The notes beneath the pieces were generated by a model. The model was not told where the DNA came from. It did not search any database and saw only the letters and a list, made by a program, of their open reading frames with translations. 64,000 nucleotides of DNA from Allodiplogaster sudhausi (Eukaryota > Nematoda > Chromadorea > Rhabditida > Diplogasteridae): the NCBI GenBank assembly GCA_945643635.1, contig CALZFC010000137.1, forward strand, positions 566,001 through 630,000. The letters are read 5' to 3'. The stretch's first letter is position 1; every line of letters begins with the position of its first letter. Both the position numbers and the translations under genes were made by a program. Positions 1 through 18,889 of the stretch are shown in pieces.

Positions 1-5858
<5,858 letters not shown>

Positions 5859-6356
5859 CTCTGCTTCTCTGTCCCTCTCCTCTCCGCTCACGCTCTCTCT
5901 TCTTCCTCTCCTTCTCCCCCTCCCCCTCCCCTTCTCCTCGCTCTCTGTTTCCTCTTCTTCCTCTTCTGTCTTCTTGTCTCTTCACAGACAGAGAAGCGAT
6001 GGCGAGATAGAGTAGACAGACGAAACAGTCAAGGAAGATTTCCTCAATCGGTTGAGTCATTCCGACGAATCAGAAGATTTGCAAGAAGCTTCATCATTCG
6101 AATCGGACGAGGAGCTGTCGAGGAAGTGGAGAAGATTGTCTGAAGAGAGGAGAAGAGCTGAGAGTGAAGAATAACACTGAAACAACATTATTATAATACA
6201 CGCGAGGAGGCTCAATTGGAATGGCTGCCATCTTCCAGACGAGGAGAGGAGAGAACACAGAGAAAGAGAGGAAAATAAGGATGAGCTAGGAGAAAGAGAG
6301 AGTGCAGAGATGGAAAAGAAACAAAGGATGCGTTGAGAAGGGTGAAGTAAAAGAGA

Positions 6357-6404
<48 letters not shown>

Positions 6405-6576
6405 AGAGAGAGAGAAAGAAAAGCGAGTACTAAGGAGATGGAGAATGACGGACAGAGCGATATGCGAAAGAATTCACTGCCGAGCGACTCTAATAAACAC
6501 TGAGAGAAAAGAGTGAATGCGAAGCAGAGAAAGAGTGGATGGAGTATTCAGTGTGAGAAGAGAAAGAGAAAGAGAA

Positions 6577-6623
<47 letters not shown>

Positions 6624-6914
6624 GGCGGAGTAGAAAAGGGATGAAAAAGAGAAGGAGGCAAATGCCTGTCTCTCTCCATACTTGTCTATACACTTCCTCA
6701 CAATCTGTCTACACTTACATGTCTTGAAGGTTTGCACCTCTTTCGATGTACAGGAAGAGAAACCCCTGTACTCGTTGTTATCTTGGACCCACTAATCGGC
6801 GAGCGAGTAAAGGATACGCAATTTCATGTACACTTATTGAAACGGGTCTTTCTGAACTGGGAAAGCTGCTAGGAAATAGGGAGGAAAAAATATGGAATGG
6901 GATGCAATGAGATG

Positions 6915-6951
<37 letters not shown>

Positions 6952-7244
6952 ACACACACACACACAGAGAGAGAGCGAGAGAGAAAGCGTGAGAGAGAGT
7001 GAAGATTGTGCGAGAGGAAGAGAGACCAGGGAGGGAGATTTTCAAGGGGTTGTAGCATATGAAATGAAAACTGGAGCCTGGAATGTCGGCATAACGAGTA
7101 AATACAATTTTTTTGAGATAATAGGGTAGCAATCTTTCTTTTAAAAGGACAGAATGTAAATTCTTTCAAAACGCGGCTGAAAATTTTCTTTATGTGTAGA
7201 GACACATAGATTTCTGCAAATTAAAAGACAGATTAACAGATTAG
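5859..7244. other. Spacer 5' of the mGluR gene, no gene recognised
   Basis: GA-rich DNA with (GA)n runs at about 6358-6415, 6540-6617 and 6918-6996; the last is joined to a short (CA)n run. A minus-strand open stretch of 112 codons (5722-6060) is largely low-complexity. Promoter or first-exon sequence of the glutamate receptor may lie here but cannot be placed. Confidence 0.5.
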
Positions 7245-7498
7245 CACGGGGTGTCAAGGCGACACTTAGAGAACATTTTAGTGTACTGAGTGCCGCGTCC
7301 TTCGACATTCCATGAATTGAAGAGAGGGTAACACTAATACGTATACGGTAACACTAAATTCCCCTTTTAGTAGGGGTGGCAATGCGCTCTCAACAGCAAT
7401 GCGCTCTAAATTTTGAAATTTGACAATTCTTGACACGAATTCTTTCGTACAATAGCATTTATCTAAGTGTCGCCTTTGCACTGAGCTAACTCGCCGTG
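7245..7498. mobile_element. MITE copy A (non-autonomous DNA transposon), 254 bp
   Basis: The element starts CACGGGGTGTC and ends CGCCGTG, forming imperfect terminal inverted repeats. It is flanked by identical TTAG on both sides (7241-7244 and 7499-7502), a 4-bp target-site duplication. It matches copy B (41989-42200) in inverted orientation across most of its length; shared blocks include ACATTTTAGTGTA, GACATTCCATGAA-like and GACACGAATTCTTTC. It has no transposase. The 111-codon minus-strand open frame across it (7278-7613) runs through both ends and is unlikely to be a gene. Confidence 0.85.
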
Positions 7499-7818
7499 TT
7501 AGAAGAAATATCGATCTTGTTGGACTTTTGGAACAAAGGGCTTCAGTGCTCGATTCAAATCGTCTGTATTTTGGCGAATTGATTACTCTCTGTCGTTTAG
7601 GAGTTCTCATCATTTTCCCTCTCTCTTCTTCATCTCCTCTCTCTCTCCCTCTCTCTTCCTCTCCCTGAGTTCTCTGCCATTAGGGGCCAGAAACTAATGG
7701 CCAGCACGCAACATATCGTTCTCCACACCTATTCAGTCAAAAATACGGCCTTCCTGGCTGCCTACTTTTAACCTTATCTATCTCTCCCTCTCTCTCTTCC
7801 TTCTCTCTTTTTTCGCTC

Positions 7819-7854
<36 letters not shown>

Positions 7855-8630
7855 AACTACGTCTAGCCTGAACAACAAGGCAATTCTTACCTCCTACCAT
7901 CATCGCATTTAGCACCTCTCTTTGGCTTGTCTAATTACTTTTTGCCCCGTTTCCTCATTCTGCTTAAATCTACAGCATTGTTTCACTCTTTCTCTATCAT
8001 CTCTCAACTCCAGTTCCATAGTTCTCTCTTTCTTTCTGTCTCCATTCCTTCTGATCTCCAGGAGGCCAATGTCAAATTGAAGTAGCGGCTGTAATGTACT
8101 CCTCTTCCACGACAGGGAAGTGCTCATTCACTTTATTCACTGCCTTCGCTCCTTCTTCTGCTTCTTTCCTACTTCCTATCCCTAACTTCTACTCCTTTTA
8201 GCTCTCGCTCTCCCTTATACATATCTCAGTTTCTTCAACATTCTGCATGCATTAATAACATGTCTCTGAGTATTCAACTTGAAAGAAGGTTTGATGAGGC
8301 AGCGCTCAAGCAAACATCCAGGTTCCCTTATGGGAAGCAATAATTGCAGTGCCAATTGCCTTAGTCCATAACTTATAGCAACTGAACTGGAAAGGTACTG
8401 TAAGCTCAGCCGTTATTCCGACAATCTTTCAACACCTCCCAGCAACTACATATGCGCAATAGAGTATGAAAGAGAATCGACTTGTACGTTTTCTCACTTT
8501 CAACAATGCAGTCACTTCTGTTCAATTCAAAGCAAAGTCTATAACAACAAAAAAAACAATCTGAAGAAGTTAGTAATTTTTTTTCTATAATTAATGATCA
8601 ATGTGGAGATAATTCTTAATTTGCGGTTAG
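7499..8630. other. Spacer, no gene recognised
   Basis: Pyrimidine-rich on the plus strand to about 8050, with a CT run at 7818-7851, then ordinary AT-rich sequence. A minus-strand frame of 72 codons (7909-8127) is not repetitive but has no recognisable motif. Confidence 0.4.
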
Positions 8631-8805
8631 TGAAAAGGTCAATGAAAGCGAAGCTGGCCGGGTGGATATACTGCAGCAGGAGATATTAAACAGTTGGGAA
8701 AGAAAGAAGGCAGGCGATATGCCACTGCGATATAAAGAGCAAAGCAATTACGATTCCAACCGATCCGTGATGGACTCTTCAGGCAGACTCACTCGCTACA
8801 AATGA
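8631..8805 (+). CDS. Possible terminal coding exon, unrecognised
   Basis: After a plausible 3' splice site (TTGCGGTTAG) an open frame of 57 residues runs to TGA at 8803-8805. Its composition looks coding: mixed charged residues, a predicted helical stretch (RVDILQQEILNSWERKK) and a Ser/Asn-rich tail. It is not a repeat translation. No family was recognised and no partner exon was found. It could be the last exon of a plus-strand gene, or an exon cut short by a donor such as TCC|GTGATG. Confidence 0.3.
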
Positions 8806-8821
8806 AACTATTTCTCTCTCA

Positions 8822-9026
8822 CACTCTCTTTCTCTGTCTCTCTCTATCACCTTCTTTGTGTCTCTCCCTCTCACTCTCTTTCTCTGTCTCTCTCTATCAC
8901 CTTCTTTGTGTCTCTCCCTCTCACTCTCTTTCTCTGTCTCTCTCTATCACCCCTTTGTGTCTCTCCCTCTCACTCTCTTTCTCTGTCTCTCTCTATCACC
9001 CCTTTGTGTCTCTCCCTCTCTCTCTC
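8822..9026. repeat. Minisatellite, ~50-bp unit, four copies
   Basis: The unit contains TCTATCACCTTCTTTGTGTC within CT-rich sequence. The first two copies are 50 bp; the later ones carry CACCCCTTTGTG instead of CACCTTCTTTGTG and are slightly shorter. Confidence 0.85.
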
Positions 9027-10409
9027 AAATTCTCCAATTCATTTGTCCTCGCTTTTATGCCTATTTTTGACGCGCTTAAAACTTCATTTTCAACATTTCA
9101 GTGCAGAGTTTAAGGGTGCTTGGTTTAAGGGCATAACCAGCCAGACTCGTTAAGTGGTATTCATTCACTTACTTAAATGCAAGCATATAGAATATTAAAA
9201 AAAAAGCAAATCGGAATGAAATTGAAAACCTGCTCCAATAATAGAACAGTTAGCAAGAGAACAAAATGCTCATTCATCCATTGCGACTACACGCACATCT
9301 TCTGAAGAATTGGCTTTGTTGCTGCATGAGGAGGCGGAGACGTGAGAAAAAGTGAGACGAAGTGAGAGAGCGTAGAGAAAAAAAGCAGAGAGAGTGAGAG
9401 AGAAAAGGGGAGAGAAGGGGGAGAGGAGCAGAGTATCTCAAACGTGCTCGTGCGCTGAGGCTGCAGATGCAACGGGACACTTACTTTGAGTTGCGTCGGT
9501 GACGGAAGAGGAGAGAATTAGAGGGGTGTCCAGCCTGGGAGGGAGTGGAACGGCCCCTCTGGGGTAATCAGGAGGAGCCCACCCCACCCCACACCTTCAG
9601 CATCCCCCCCCCTCCCACTACGAACACTCACAATACGATGGAATGACATGTCTCTTTCTTGTTTACCGTCTTCTCTGTCTCTGTTAAATGACTATGAAAG
9701 CTCATCTTTGTATTTGGAAATGATAACCACGGGAAAATGATAAATAGGATATGAACTGGGTGCCCTTCTACTGACCATGACAAGAGTCAACATCAACAAT
9801 AAAGGAACGAAAAATAATGTCCAGGGATTTTGAATTCTGCAGATGTGAAAGAGGATACTGGAATAGAGAAGCAAAGGATAAGCAGGGTGAAGAGACGAAG
9901 AGAAAACAGAAAAAGAGAGATGGCCCTCCGTTTTCCGGACTCTCTTCAGCCATCAAAGAGTAAGGCAACACTATATTGAGTCACACTGAAACGACGAAGA
10001 CCGATTTCTTTAAATGCTCTCCCACCCTCTCGCTCTCAGTATCTCTCTCTCTCTCTCTGTCTCTCTCTCTCTCGCTCTCTCTATCCCCTCTCTATCCGCC
10101 TCTTGTTCACGCTTCAAGATGTCTATGCATCTCACTCTTCTACAAGTTTTCACAATTTATTCGCTTTATCCTATTCGTCGGGTATACTTTCTCTCTCCAT
10201 TCAATCTTTTCCCATATCTCTCTCGCTCTACTTCACTCTCTCGCACTCTGCCGCTCTCTCACTCTCTCTCACTCTCTCTCACTCTCTCTCACTCTCTCTC
10301 ACACTCTCTCTCACTCTCACTCTTTCTCTCACTCTCGCTCACTCTCTCTCTCACTCTCTCTCACTCTCTCTCACACTCTGCTCGCCGACTCAGTCGTTCG
10401 TGAATGTAG
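9027..10409. other. Spacer, no gene recognised
   Basis: Unique AT-rich DNA, then purine-rich DNA (9320-9440), a short C-rich patch (9580-9615), and a CT tract with many CACTCTCT units (10020-10380). Confidence 0.4.
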
Positions 10410-10985
10410 AGGAGATAAGCGAGTGAATCAGGCGCGTCAGCATGCGGAGCCTTCATCCCCATCGGCTACTGCTTATCTTTCTTGCCGTCTTTTTCTGTCT
10501 GCTCTCTCTCTCTCTACTTCATTCTCTACTTCGCATTCTCTACCCTCTCTTATGTCTCTCTTTCTCTTTCGCTCTCTTTCTTTCTTCTCTATATTTCTTT
10601 TTCTCTCAATTCTTTTCTCCTACATACAATCTTTTCAGTCCCTTCATCTTCGCTACCACTACATCTTTGACTAAGAGTATCACGACAGACTGGCGTGTGA
10701 AATTGTTTGGGTCAGTGGTTGCTTTCTTGGTTGACAGCGATGATTCCATGTCGTCAACAAGCTTCTCATACCTTTTCTCCTTCTGTCTTCTCTCTCTCAC
10801 TCACTTCCTCCCTCCCTCCCTCTCTCTCATTCCCACTCTCTTTCACTCAATCCTCCACCCTAAACAAGAGTGCAATCGGTAATGGCTCAATGTCGAGTAA
10901 TGACACTGCCTCGGGCACTTCTCTTCCTGGGATGAGCAATGTTCGCCGCATGCAAGGCCCATCACGGTCCCTGAACACGGCATAA
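10410..10985 (+). CDS. Possible small gene or 3' exons, Ser/Gly-rich C-terminus, unrecognised
   Basis: Two stretches look coding. After TGAATGTAG (3' splice site) the frame from 10410 reads GDKRVNQARQHAEPSSPSAT. After AAACAAG the frame 10869-10985 gives 38 residues ending MQGPSRSLNTA and a TAA stop. Between them is CT-rich sequence resembling an intron, with a possible short exon near 10734-10755. No family was recognised and the joins are not proven. The composition differs clearly from that of the surrounding repeats. Confidence 0.3.
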
Positions 10986-11021
10986 AATAAGAGAAGTGAG
11001 AGCCGAGAGAGAGAGAGAAAT

Positions 11022-11060
<39 letters not shown>

Positions 11061-11473
11061 AGAGTGAGGCAGACCTATAGAGCGAACGGCGGAGAGGTAG
11101 AAGATCATGAGACAGAAATGAAAGCGAGGGTAGAGTAAACGCGAGAAAGGAGAGAGGCCAAGTTGAAAAAATAGGAACTGAATAGCTTATGGTGGCCTAT
11201 TCACTTTGGACATACTGTAGATAACGTATGTACGTAGAGATTGACGACTACCATGTGGACGACAAAAAAACCATTTTCATTGGGACAAAAAAACATGGAA
11301 CTATTTCATGCTGAGAATAACAATCACCAACATTTCTAATGCTAGGAGAGTGAAACAGAGAGATTGAGAGATGAACAGAACAGAGAGATAGAGAGATGAA
11401 CAGAAAACGAGAGGGATAAAGAGATAGAGACAGAGAAAGAGACAGAGAAAGAGAGAGAGTGAGAGAGAGGGAT

Positions 11474-11519
<46 letters not shown>

Positions 11520-12163
11520 AGAAAACGGAGGGAACGAGAGGCACCTCGATCGCTGTCTTTCTGAGTGGTCAAGCTGGAAAAGGAAGCGAGAGTAAAGACA
11601 GGAGAGGAATGGAATGGATGGCATTTGCCTGCCTCTCTTCTTGTTACTGAAAAGAGAATTACGAATGCATCTCCGTGTACGTCACGGCAACGGAGAAGTT
11701 GGAAGGGCAGAGCACTCTCTTCATTCATCACTTCTATTCCACTCCGCAAAACAGTTTCAGTTAGGTCATGCTTCATCTCTTTTGCATTCTCATTCTGCTT
11801 CTCTCATATCTCTTTATCTCTTTCTCTCACCACCTATCTCTCTCTCTCTCTCTCTCTCTCTATAACATATGTCTCTACCTTTCTTTATATTTCTCTAAAT
11901 TACCTTTCTACCTTTTTATCTTTCTCTCTTTCTATTTCGTGCTGACAATACTTGCGCTCTCTCTCTTTCTAATCATCTTTCTCCAATGCAAATAATAGGA
12001 AATATCGCAGTGACTTGGCTGAAGGAGGTCATGAAATGAACGGCAGAAGGACGGAGGGGGAAAGGGAAGGAAGTGCAGTGGAAGAGCACGGAATATTAGG
12101 AGAAGGACTACATCAGTTGAGCTGCTCTCGTAACATACAACGTGGATATTCACTTCTCAGTTC

Positions 12164-12204
<41 letters not shown>

Positions 12205-13128
12205 CTCTTTCATTCTACGTTTCTCTCTCTCTTTCTCTCTATATTTCGCTATCGTTCTCTTTCTCTTTCTCTCTTTCTCTCTCTATCTATCTCTCCTATC
12301 TCTTTTTCTCTTGTTCGCTCCACCCTCCCTCCCCCTCTCCTTCACATGCCCTTCGCCGTCTTCTCTTTCATGCCGGAGGGTCTCGGAATGCTTCTGATTT
12401 GATTTGACGTTGTGCTTTATGCGAGGCAGCGGCAAGATTCTATTTGATTGGGACGACCCTCCATTTTCAAATCTGGCGTGCCCCGTCCATGGGGACAAGA
12501 AGTTGAAGAAGAAGAAGAGAATATCAAGAAGGCAAGGATGACAAGAAGACACTTAATATGCTTGATCAGTGCAGAAGAAAAGGCAAGGCTCTGAAGAGGG
12601 CAAGTCACAATCAGACTCACACTCAGCAAGTTACTAGCCAATCTTGCAGTATATCCACTTATCATTCAGGAAATAAAAGCATATAAAGTATAAAAGCTGA
12701 AAAAAAGAGAAAATATTGCGAAGGATATTTTATGAAGTAAAGGGAATTAATATTATAATAATGACGATGGGTAAGGAGAGAGATATATATAGAAACAGAT
12801 ATAGACATGAGAGAGAGAGCGAGACAAAGAGCGTGAGAATGAAAGAGAGAGAGAGAGAAAGAGAGAGAACGAGTGAAAGAACATGGAGAGGGAGAGGGAA
12901 AGAGGGAGAAATATAGCGAGACATAGATAAGAGATAACATGAGAAGGAGAGCGAGCGAGAGAGAGGCTGAGAGAAATGAAAGAGTGAGGGAGTGAGCGAG
13001 AGAGAGAAAGAGAAAGAGAAAGAGAAAGAGAGCGAACTAGAGGGAGAAAGAGGGCGAACTAGAGGGAGTCGGTCAGAGTTAGAGTCTTAGAGAGAGAGAG
13101 AGAGGAGAGAGAGAGGAGAGAGTGGAGA

Positions 13129-13168
<40 letters not shown>

Positions 13169-13341
13169 AGTGGCTGCGCTGTGTCAGCCATATGCTCATC
13201 CTCATCCTAATTCAATCGTTCTCGCCCCAACAGCATAACTTTGGCCGCTTGAATGTGGGCAGAAGGAGGACGAAGAAGCAGCCGCACACTACATATGGCA
13301 CTGCTCCAGCACCCTCCTTCTCTCTCCAACTTCTAGTTCTA

Positions 13342-13381
<40 letters not shown>

Positions 13382-14255
13382 TCAATACCCTCTCTTGTTC
13401 TCCCTCTTTCCCGCTCCCTCTCTTTTTATCTCTCTTTCTCTCCCTCTCTATATCTCTCTACGCCCTTCACTTCACGCTACTATTTAACAAAGAGAAGCTC
13501 ATTCCGGTGTTGGATATGACGAATCTGGAAGAACACAAGTGATGTCCACATGTAAAAACCAGTACCTTACATTTTCTGACAATTCATATTTTGTTTAAAA
13601 AAAGTATAGCAAAAAATATCATAAATAAGGGGCTAAAGACACGATGAAATACTTGAATAACTATATTAGATATCGTGCTTTTTCGTTCTCCTGATCTCTC
13701 TGTCCATGGTTCTCACCAACACAGCAACCCTAGAGGATTTTTTTATTATTAATTGATAAGGCTATCATTCGTCGGGAAAGAATAGAACATGAACTGCAAA
13801 TGCCGTAGTTTGTCTCAATTATAATTAAAGAACTGCGCTAGTATATGTGAACATTACTGTTTTCCCCTGCTGACATGTCAGTGCGTTCCATTGTCCCTTT
13901 TTTGTAACAAAACAAATGTCCGTTGTTGGCGTTTCTATATCCTAAACTTTCAGGTTAAAAAAACATTTAACTCAAAGTTTATGCACTATATACATATATA
14001 ACACCAGATGACCCACCGCACTACTCCTGTCCCAGCATTCTCAACCAACCGTATAAATTTGAATTAGGAGTTGTCTTGACACGATCTGTCTTCATTACGA
14101 TCTGGCTCTTTGCAACCCAAACCAATTGGAAAAGTTTTCTTTTTCAAATGTTTTACTATAGAGGTTGCGGTTTTTCTTCTTTTAATGTGTGTTTCGGTGA
14201 TGTTCTCGCTCTCAGAGGTTGTTGACGACGAGCGTGTGCCAGCCAGTGAATATCC
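10986..14255. other. Repeat-rich spacer upstream of RpS7
   Basis: Holds (GA)n at 11030-11055, 11440-11520 and 13080-13168, and (CT)n at 11840-11862, 12165-12300 and 13343-13460. Ordinary AT-rich sequence fills 13540-14150. No gene was recognised on either strand; the long open frames here are translations of the repeats. Confidence 0.5.
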
Positions 14256-14270
14256 TTCCTCTCTTTGCAG
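14256..14270 (+). promoter_or_regulatory. 3' splice acceptor in the RpS7 5' UTR (possible trans-splice site)
   Basis: CCTCTCTTTGCAG lies 18 nt before the RpS7 start codon. It is a good acceptor with no coding exon before it. It may receive a spliced leader, as is common in nematodes, or close an intron in the 5' UTR. A pyrimidine run at about 14169-14180 (TTTTTCTTCTTTT) resembles the TOP start of ribosomal protein mRNAs and would fit the second option. Confidence 0.5.
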
Positions 14271-14288
14271 CTAAACTCGGGTGGCAGA

Positions 14289-15908
14289 ATGCCTGAGATC
14301 ATAGGAAAACTCGTGAAGCCTGACGGCAAGCCGGCCTCTGAGATCGAGAAGCAGATCTCCAATGCCTTGGCCGATCTCGAGGCCAACTCTGACATCAAGC
14401 AGCAGCTTCGCGAACTGTACATCGTCGGAGTCAAGGTACATATATATTCTTTTTCGATCCTTCAGTGGATCATTTGGTTCTTTTTATTAGTTCATTCTTT
14501 TCTATGTTTTTATTGAGTTTTTTTTTCATCGACGTTGATTTACTTATTTGTGATTTAATCAAATGTGTTTTAGGAGGTGGAGATTAGCAACAAGAAGAGC
14601 ATCATCATCTTCGTGCCGGTGCCCCAGCTGAAGCAGTTCCAGAAGGTCCATGCCCGAATCGTGCGTGAGCTTGAGAAGAAGCTGGGCGGCAAGCATATCG
14701 TCTTCATTGCCAGGGTTCGTGTTTCGTCGTTTTATTTTCAATCACATTGACCTTGAACAAGAATTCAGTTATAGCCAAACTTCGAAAGGCTTTAGCAATA
14801 AATAGTTAGTCAGATTTACCGGGTTGGGTAAAATTTTGCTTGTTAGATGCAAATAGGCAATATTTTTTAACTTGAAGTTAAGCTTACCGTTTAAGTTTTT
14901 GAAGGGTTGGACGTGTGGTTTTGTTTACCTAAAAATCTACTTGCCCCCGACCTGCGTTTCACAACTTTCCATTACTTTGTAAAAAGGATTTGTTCTGGAG
15001 TTTAATCGTAATTGAACGAATGAGTACCATTCCTCAGCGACGCATCCTGCCAAAGCCGCAACGCGGCAACAAGCGCGTGCCGCAGAAGCAGAAGCGGCCC
15101 CGCTCTCGCACCCTCACTGCAGTCCACGATGCTATCCTCAATGATATCGTCTACCCCGCTGAGATTGTTGGAAAGCGCACCCGAGTCAAGCTGGACGGCA
15201 AGAGGATCATCAAGGTTGGCTATTGCCAGGATTATTGAAGAGGTACTAGAGAAAATGTTAGTTGTTCCACTGAACTTTTGGCGAATACCAGGTCGTGAAA
15301 TAGGATACTGGGATTTCTTGGATATCTTGTTTTTCCTTTTAGATTTGTTGAAGGCACTGAGTTTAAATATTATCAACAGGTTTTTTTTTGTACAGTCAAT
15401 TTTTTTTATTTCTGGAATTGCAACTTAATGTTCGTCTGCAAGTCTTCGATAGGGACTCACATTAATTCATAGAAAGAATCTCGAGTTTCCCGTCGTTGTC
15501 AAGCGCTTAATTTCCTAGGGTTTTATCGTAAAATGAAAATTACAGAGAAAGGATCTTGGGGGGGCCTTGAAGTTATTTAGTGAAAATTTTAAATCGGAAT
15601 TGAATGTGGCTGGTACTGGGTTCGTTTTTTCGCTTAATAGAACTTTCTAATATTCTAGAGTTTCCATTTAATACATGGATGGGTATATATAAAATTGGAA
15701 ACACCAACTCTTTGCATTATGTTATCATGAAATCAAAATAATATGGTGGGCCAAAGATACTTGGTCGTATACTATCGGAACTCTTGAGGTGCACCTGGAC
15801 AAGACCCAGCAGACCACTGTGGAGCACAAGACGGAGACCTTCTCCAACATCTACAAGAACCTCACTGGCAAGGACGTCGTTTTCGAGTTCCCCGAGCCTC
15901 TTTTCTGA
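14289..15908 (+). CDS. rps-7: Small ribosomal subunit protein eS7 (RpS7)
   Basis: Four exons: 14289-14435, 14574-14714, 15038-15214 and 15789-15908. All introns are phase 0 with GT-AG borders. The product is 194 residues, the length usual for animal RpS7. Recognisable parts include the N-terminal helix ([13 protein letters not shown]), the [24 protein letters not shown] segment, RRILPKP and [21 protein letters not shown]. The C-terminus ends [16 protein letters not shown]. It is a structural protein of the 40S subunit in the cytoplasm. The start ATG is the first in frame after the 5' UTR acceptor. Codon use is strongly GC-biased, as expected for a highly expressed gene. Confidence 0.98.
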
Positions 15909-17015
15909 GCTCCCCCGTTGTTCTTTATTATGCGGCGCTTTGTTTAATGTTCTCTGTTGAATGAAATGAAGCGTCGTTGTTTGCTATCTCCGTCGTACAA
16001 TTCATATTCTTCTTTTAATATTTACTTGGGTTCGGATATCAGCATTGTTGCTTTGCTGGCGATGATGAACAAGGATGATAATGGCCATCAAGATGTTAGA
16101 CGAGCAGTGGTTCTGGAGGGGTGACTACTGTAGAATCTTTAGACGATCTGAGCTTAGCTGACCATTCGGAACTTACAGAAATATTGCGAACAGCCTTTGG
16201 AAGAAGTCGAACATGTTTGCTTCGTTTAACACGGCAACCATGAAGGGAAACGTAAGAGAAAAGTTCGTTAACAGGAAATTAGTCGCGGCATTTATATATG
16301 TTCCGACTATAAATAGATGGTCAAACTTATTATGAAGCATGGATCGATGCTGAAAGCTTTTGCTCATTTAATTTAATGTACTGTAGGCTCAAAAATATTT
16401 TCTAGGGGCTTCAATTTACTTGTTCTGATTTTTCAGTGATGCATGCTGTATAATATTTGATCTTGATGGGTATCAGTTGCAGTGATGTATCCAATGACGA
16501 ATTCATTGGATCCATTTTTCCAAGTGTTCATGCTCATTTGGCGACATCCTTGAATTGATCAAAGCTACGTTGAAGAGATTTAGGGATTCCTGTTTCTTAT
16601 ATGTGCTGAAAAATTATGCAGGCTGGTTGATAAGCGAGATAGAAAAGGGAGAGAGAGAGAGAGAATGAAAGGAAAAGAGGGCGTGAGAGAAACTGGTAGA
16701 GTGCCTGAAGAAGAGAGAAGTAGATTATTTGGGAGGAGTCAGTGGTCGTCTCATCCTTTCTCAAGCTTTTCTCGGCGCCTATTACTTTGCTCTCTCTCTC
16801 TCTCTCTCTCTCTCTCTACCTCTCTTTTGCTCTCTTTATCCCTCTCACTCCCTTGCTTCAACTATTTCATTTTCCATGGCGACTCAAAAAGGTCTAGCGC
16901 TCATCACAGTGAGCCTTCTTTTTTTATGATCTCTCTCTAACCGCTCATCCACTGTTGGGTGTTGCTGCAGCAGAAAAGGAGTACACGATCCAACTCCTCG
17001 CTCGTTGACTTCCCT

Positions 17016-17066
<51 letters not shown>

Positions 17067-17279
17067 GTCTCTCTTTCTGTCTCTGTCTCTCTGCATCTCT
17101 CCCTTTACTGTGACAGTTCAAGGGCGTTTCAGCATTGCCCATGTGCATTCCCCTCGAATTCCTCGCTCACCACACAGTGGAGGGAGGCTCTCCTCCCCTC
17201 TCCTCCCTTCTCTGCCTCCAGCATCGATTCACTTTCTGCTATTTTCTTACCAGGTTACTCCTATTGTAGAAGTCGAGCA
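15909..17279. other. Spacer between RpS7 and the SEC14-like gene
   Basis: RpS7 3' UTR and AT-rich DNA to about 16620, then GA/CT-rich DNA with (CT)n at 16790-16815 and 17018-17100. No gene was recognised. At 1.4 kb the gap is long for a tight nematode operon. Confidence 0.5.
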
Positions 17280-18852
17280 ATGTTAGCAGATCAGCAAATG
17301 GCTGCAAATTTTCTGATCTCGCCCGAGGAGCGACAGGCTATCACAGATATCAGGTATTATCATTTATCTTCCCTTCTCTTTCTTCCTGTCCATTTTGAGA
17401 AAAGTTGATGTCGCTTTGGTGAATAACTGAAGGAGCCAAATTGTGAATATCCATTCCCTGGGAATGGATAGTCTCCTCTTGTCCTTTGTTGTGCTTCTTG
17501 ATGGAGTACTGGGTAGTGTTATTGTTGTGTGGTCGGCGGTGTTTCTCCTCTGGCCCACCACAGAACCAAGGTTACCCTCGGTCAGTATCGATTCTTCTCT
17601 CTCCAACAACTCTTACTCGTCTGAACTGGTTTCGCCCTCTAGCAGCTCTCATCTTTCCTCTCATTCGTACACAAAGTAACTCGCCCTCCTTCTTCGTCAG
17701 ATAATCAGGGTATCCGTCAACTGTTATTTAATCTTGAAAATGTGTCTAGCTGAGTAGAGTGGACTCCTGAAGAGAACAAAGATTAGCTTTGGTCGAGGAT
17801 GCAACAAGATTCTGGTGTTTCGCAAGGTTTTCTGCCCGCCGAGATCGGAACTTGTCCCTGTCATTACATCTCTTTCACTCCCAATCGAAAGAGAAGAATA
17901 GTCTTCACTCTTTCTTCTCCTTACCCTTCTCTTTGCTATTTTCCATTTCGAGTCTCATGCCGCGCTTGGCTAAAAGTAGGCTACCTACGCGAATCTTACG
18001 ATCGCTCTGAAGGCAATGAACAACTATTTTGGAAGACCGTATGAGAGGAGAGAGAGAGAGAGGGAGAAAGAAAGAAAGTGATTTAGAGAAAGACACAGAG
18101 AGAGAGAGGGGGGCGCCTGGATAGAAAAGATGGATAGATCTAGAAAAGCGAGAGGTGTCGTATATATCTAGGGGGAGCATCAGTGGAGGAAAAAGTGGAG
18201 AAGAGGGATCGAAGTGAGAAGGAGCGAATTGTCTACGACGGGTTTATCGTCATTCGCTGGATGTTATTGTGGAACAGCTGAAGAAAGGAAAATTAAGAGA
18301 GAGAAACGATTAAATTAATGGAGAGAGAGAGAGATTGACGAAGAGCAAATAGGATGCATGTATGCATATACAACGCTGTCCCGCCCACTCGAATGTCTTC
18401 CCATCTTAGAATGTTCACACCATTCTTGTGCATTGTCAAGCAGTCAAGCTGAAAATTGGGTCAGAAAATGAATAGAAAGAGGGAGAGCGAGAGAAAAGGG
18501 AGAGAAAGAGGGGGAGAGAGAAGAGAGAGGAATGATGCAGATAAAGAAACAAAGTCGTAATATGTACTGCATACTCGGTTTGCTCTCCTTGGCCCCTCTG
18601 GCTGAGTGGAAGAGGTGGGTGTTGAGTGGCGGAGCTGAACGGCAATGAATATTCTATGATGAGACTCCGTTCTGCTTGCCATCTCAGTTTAAGCTCTCCT
18701 TGGCTGGAAAACATCGAGAAGAAGAAAACAGAGAGTGACTTAGAAAGACTGCTGTGTTTCTTCATCGAGGAAGATCCTTACTGTAGATACCGCGCGTCAT
18801 GTGAAACCACTCTTCTTCTTTCTTCCAGCCGGGTCATTCTTTTTCTCTTCCC

Positions 18853-18889
<37 letters not shown>

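Noticed and set aside
7278..7613. 111-codon open frame over MITE copy A
   Set aside because: It crosses both ends of the element and its duplication, and the matching frame is not kept in copy B.
9976..10674. 232-codon Ser/Leu-rich plus-strand open frame
   Set aside because: Almost wholly CT-repeat translation; only the non-repetitive segment after 10410 was kept as a weak candidate.
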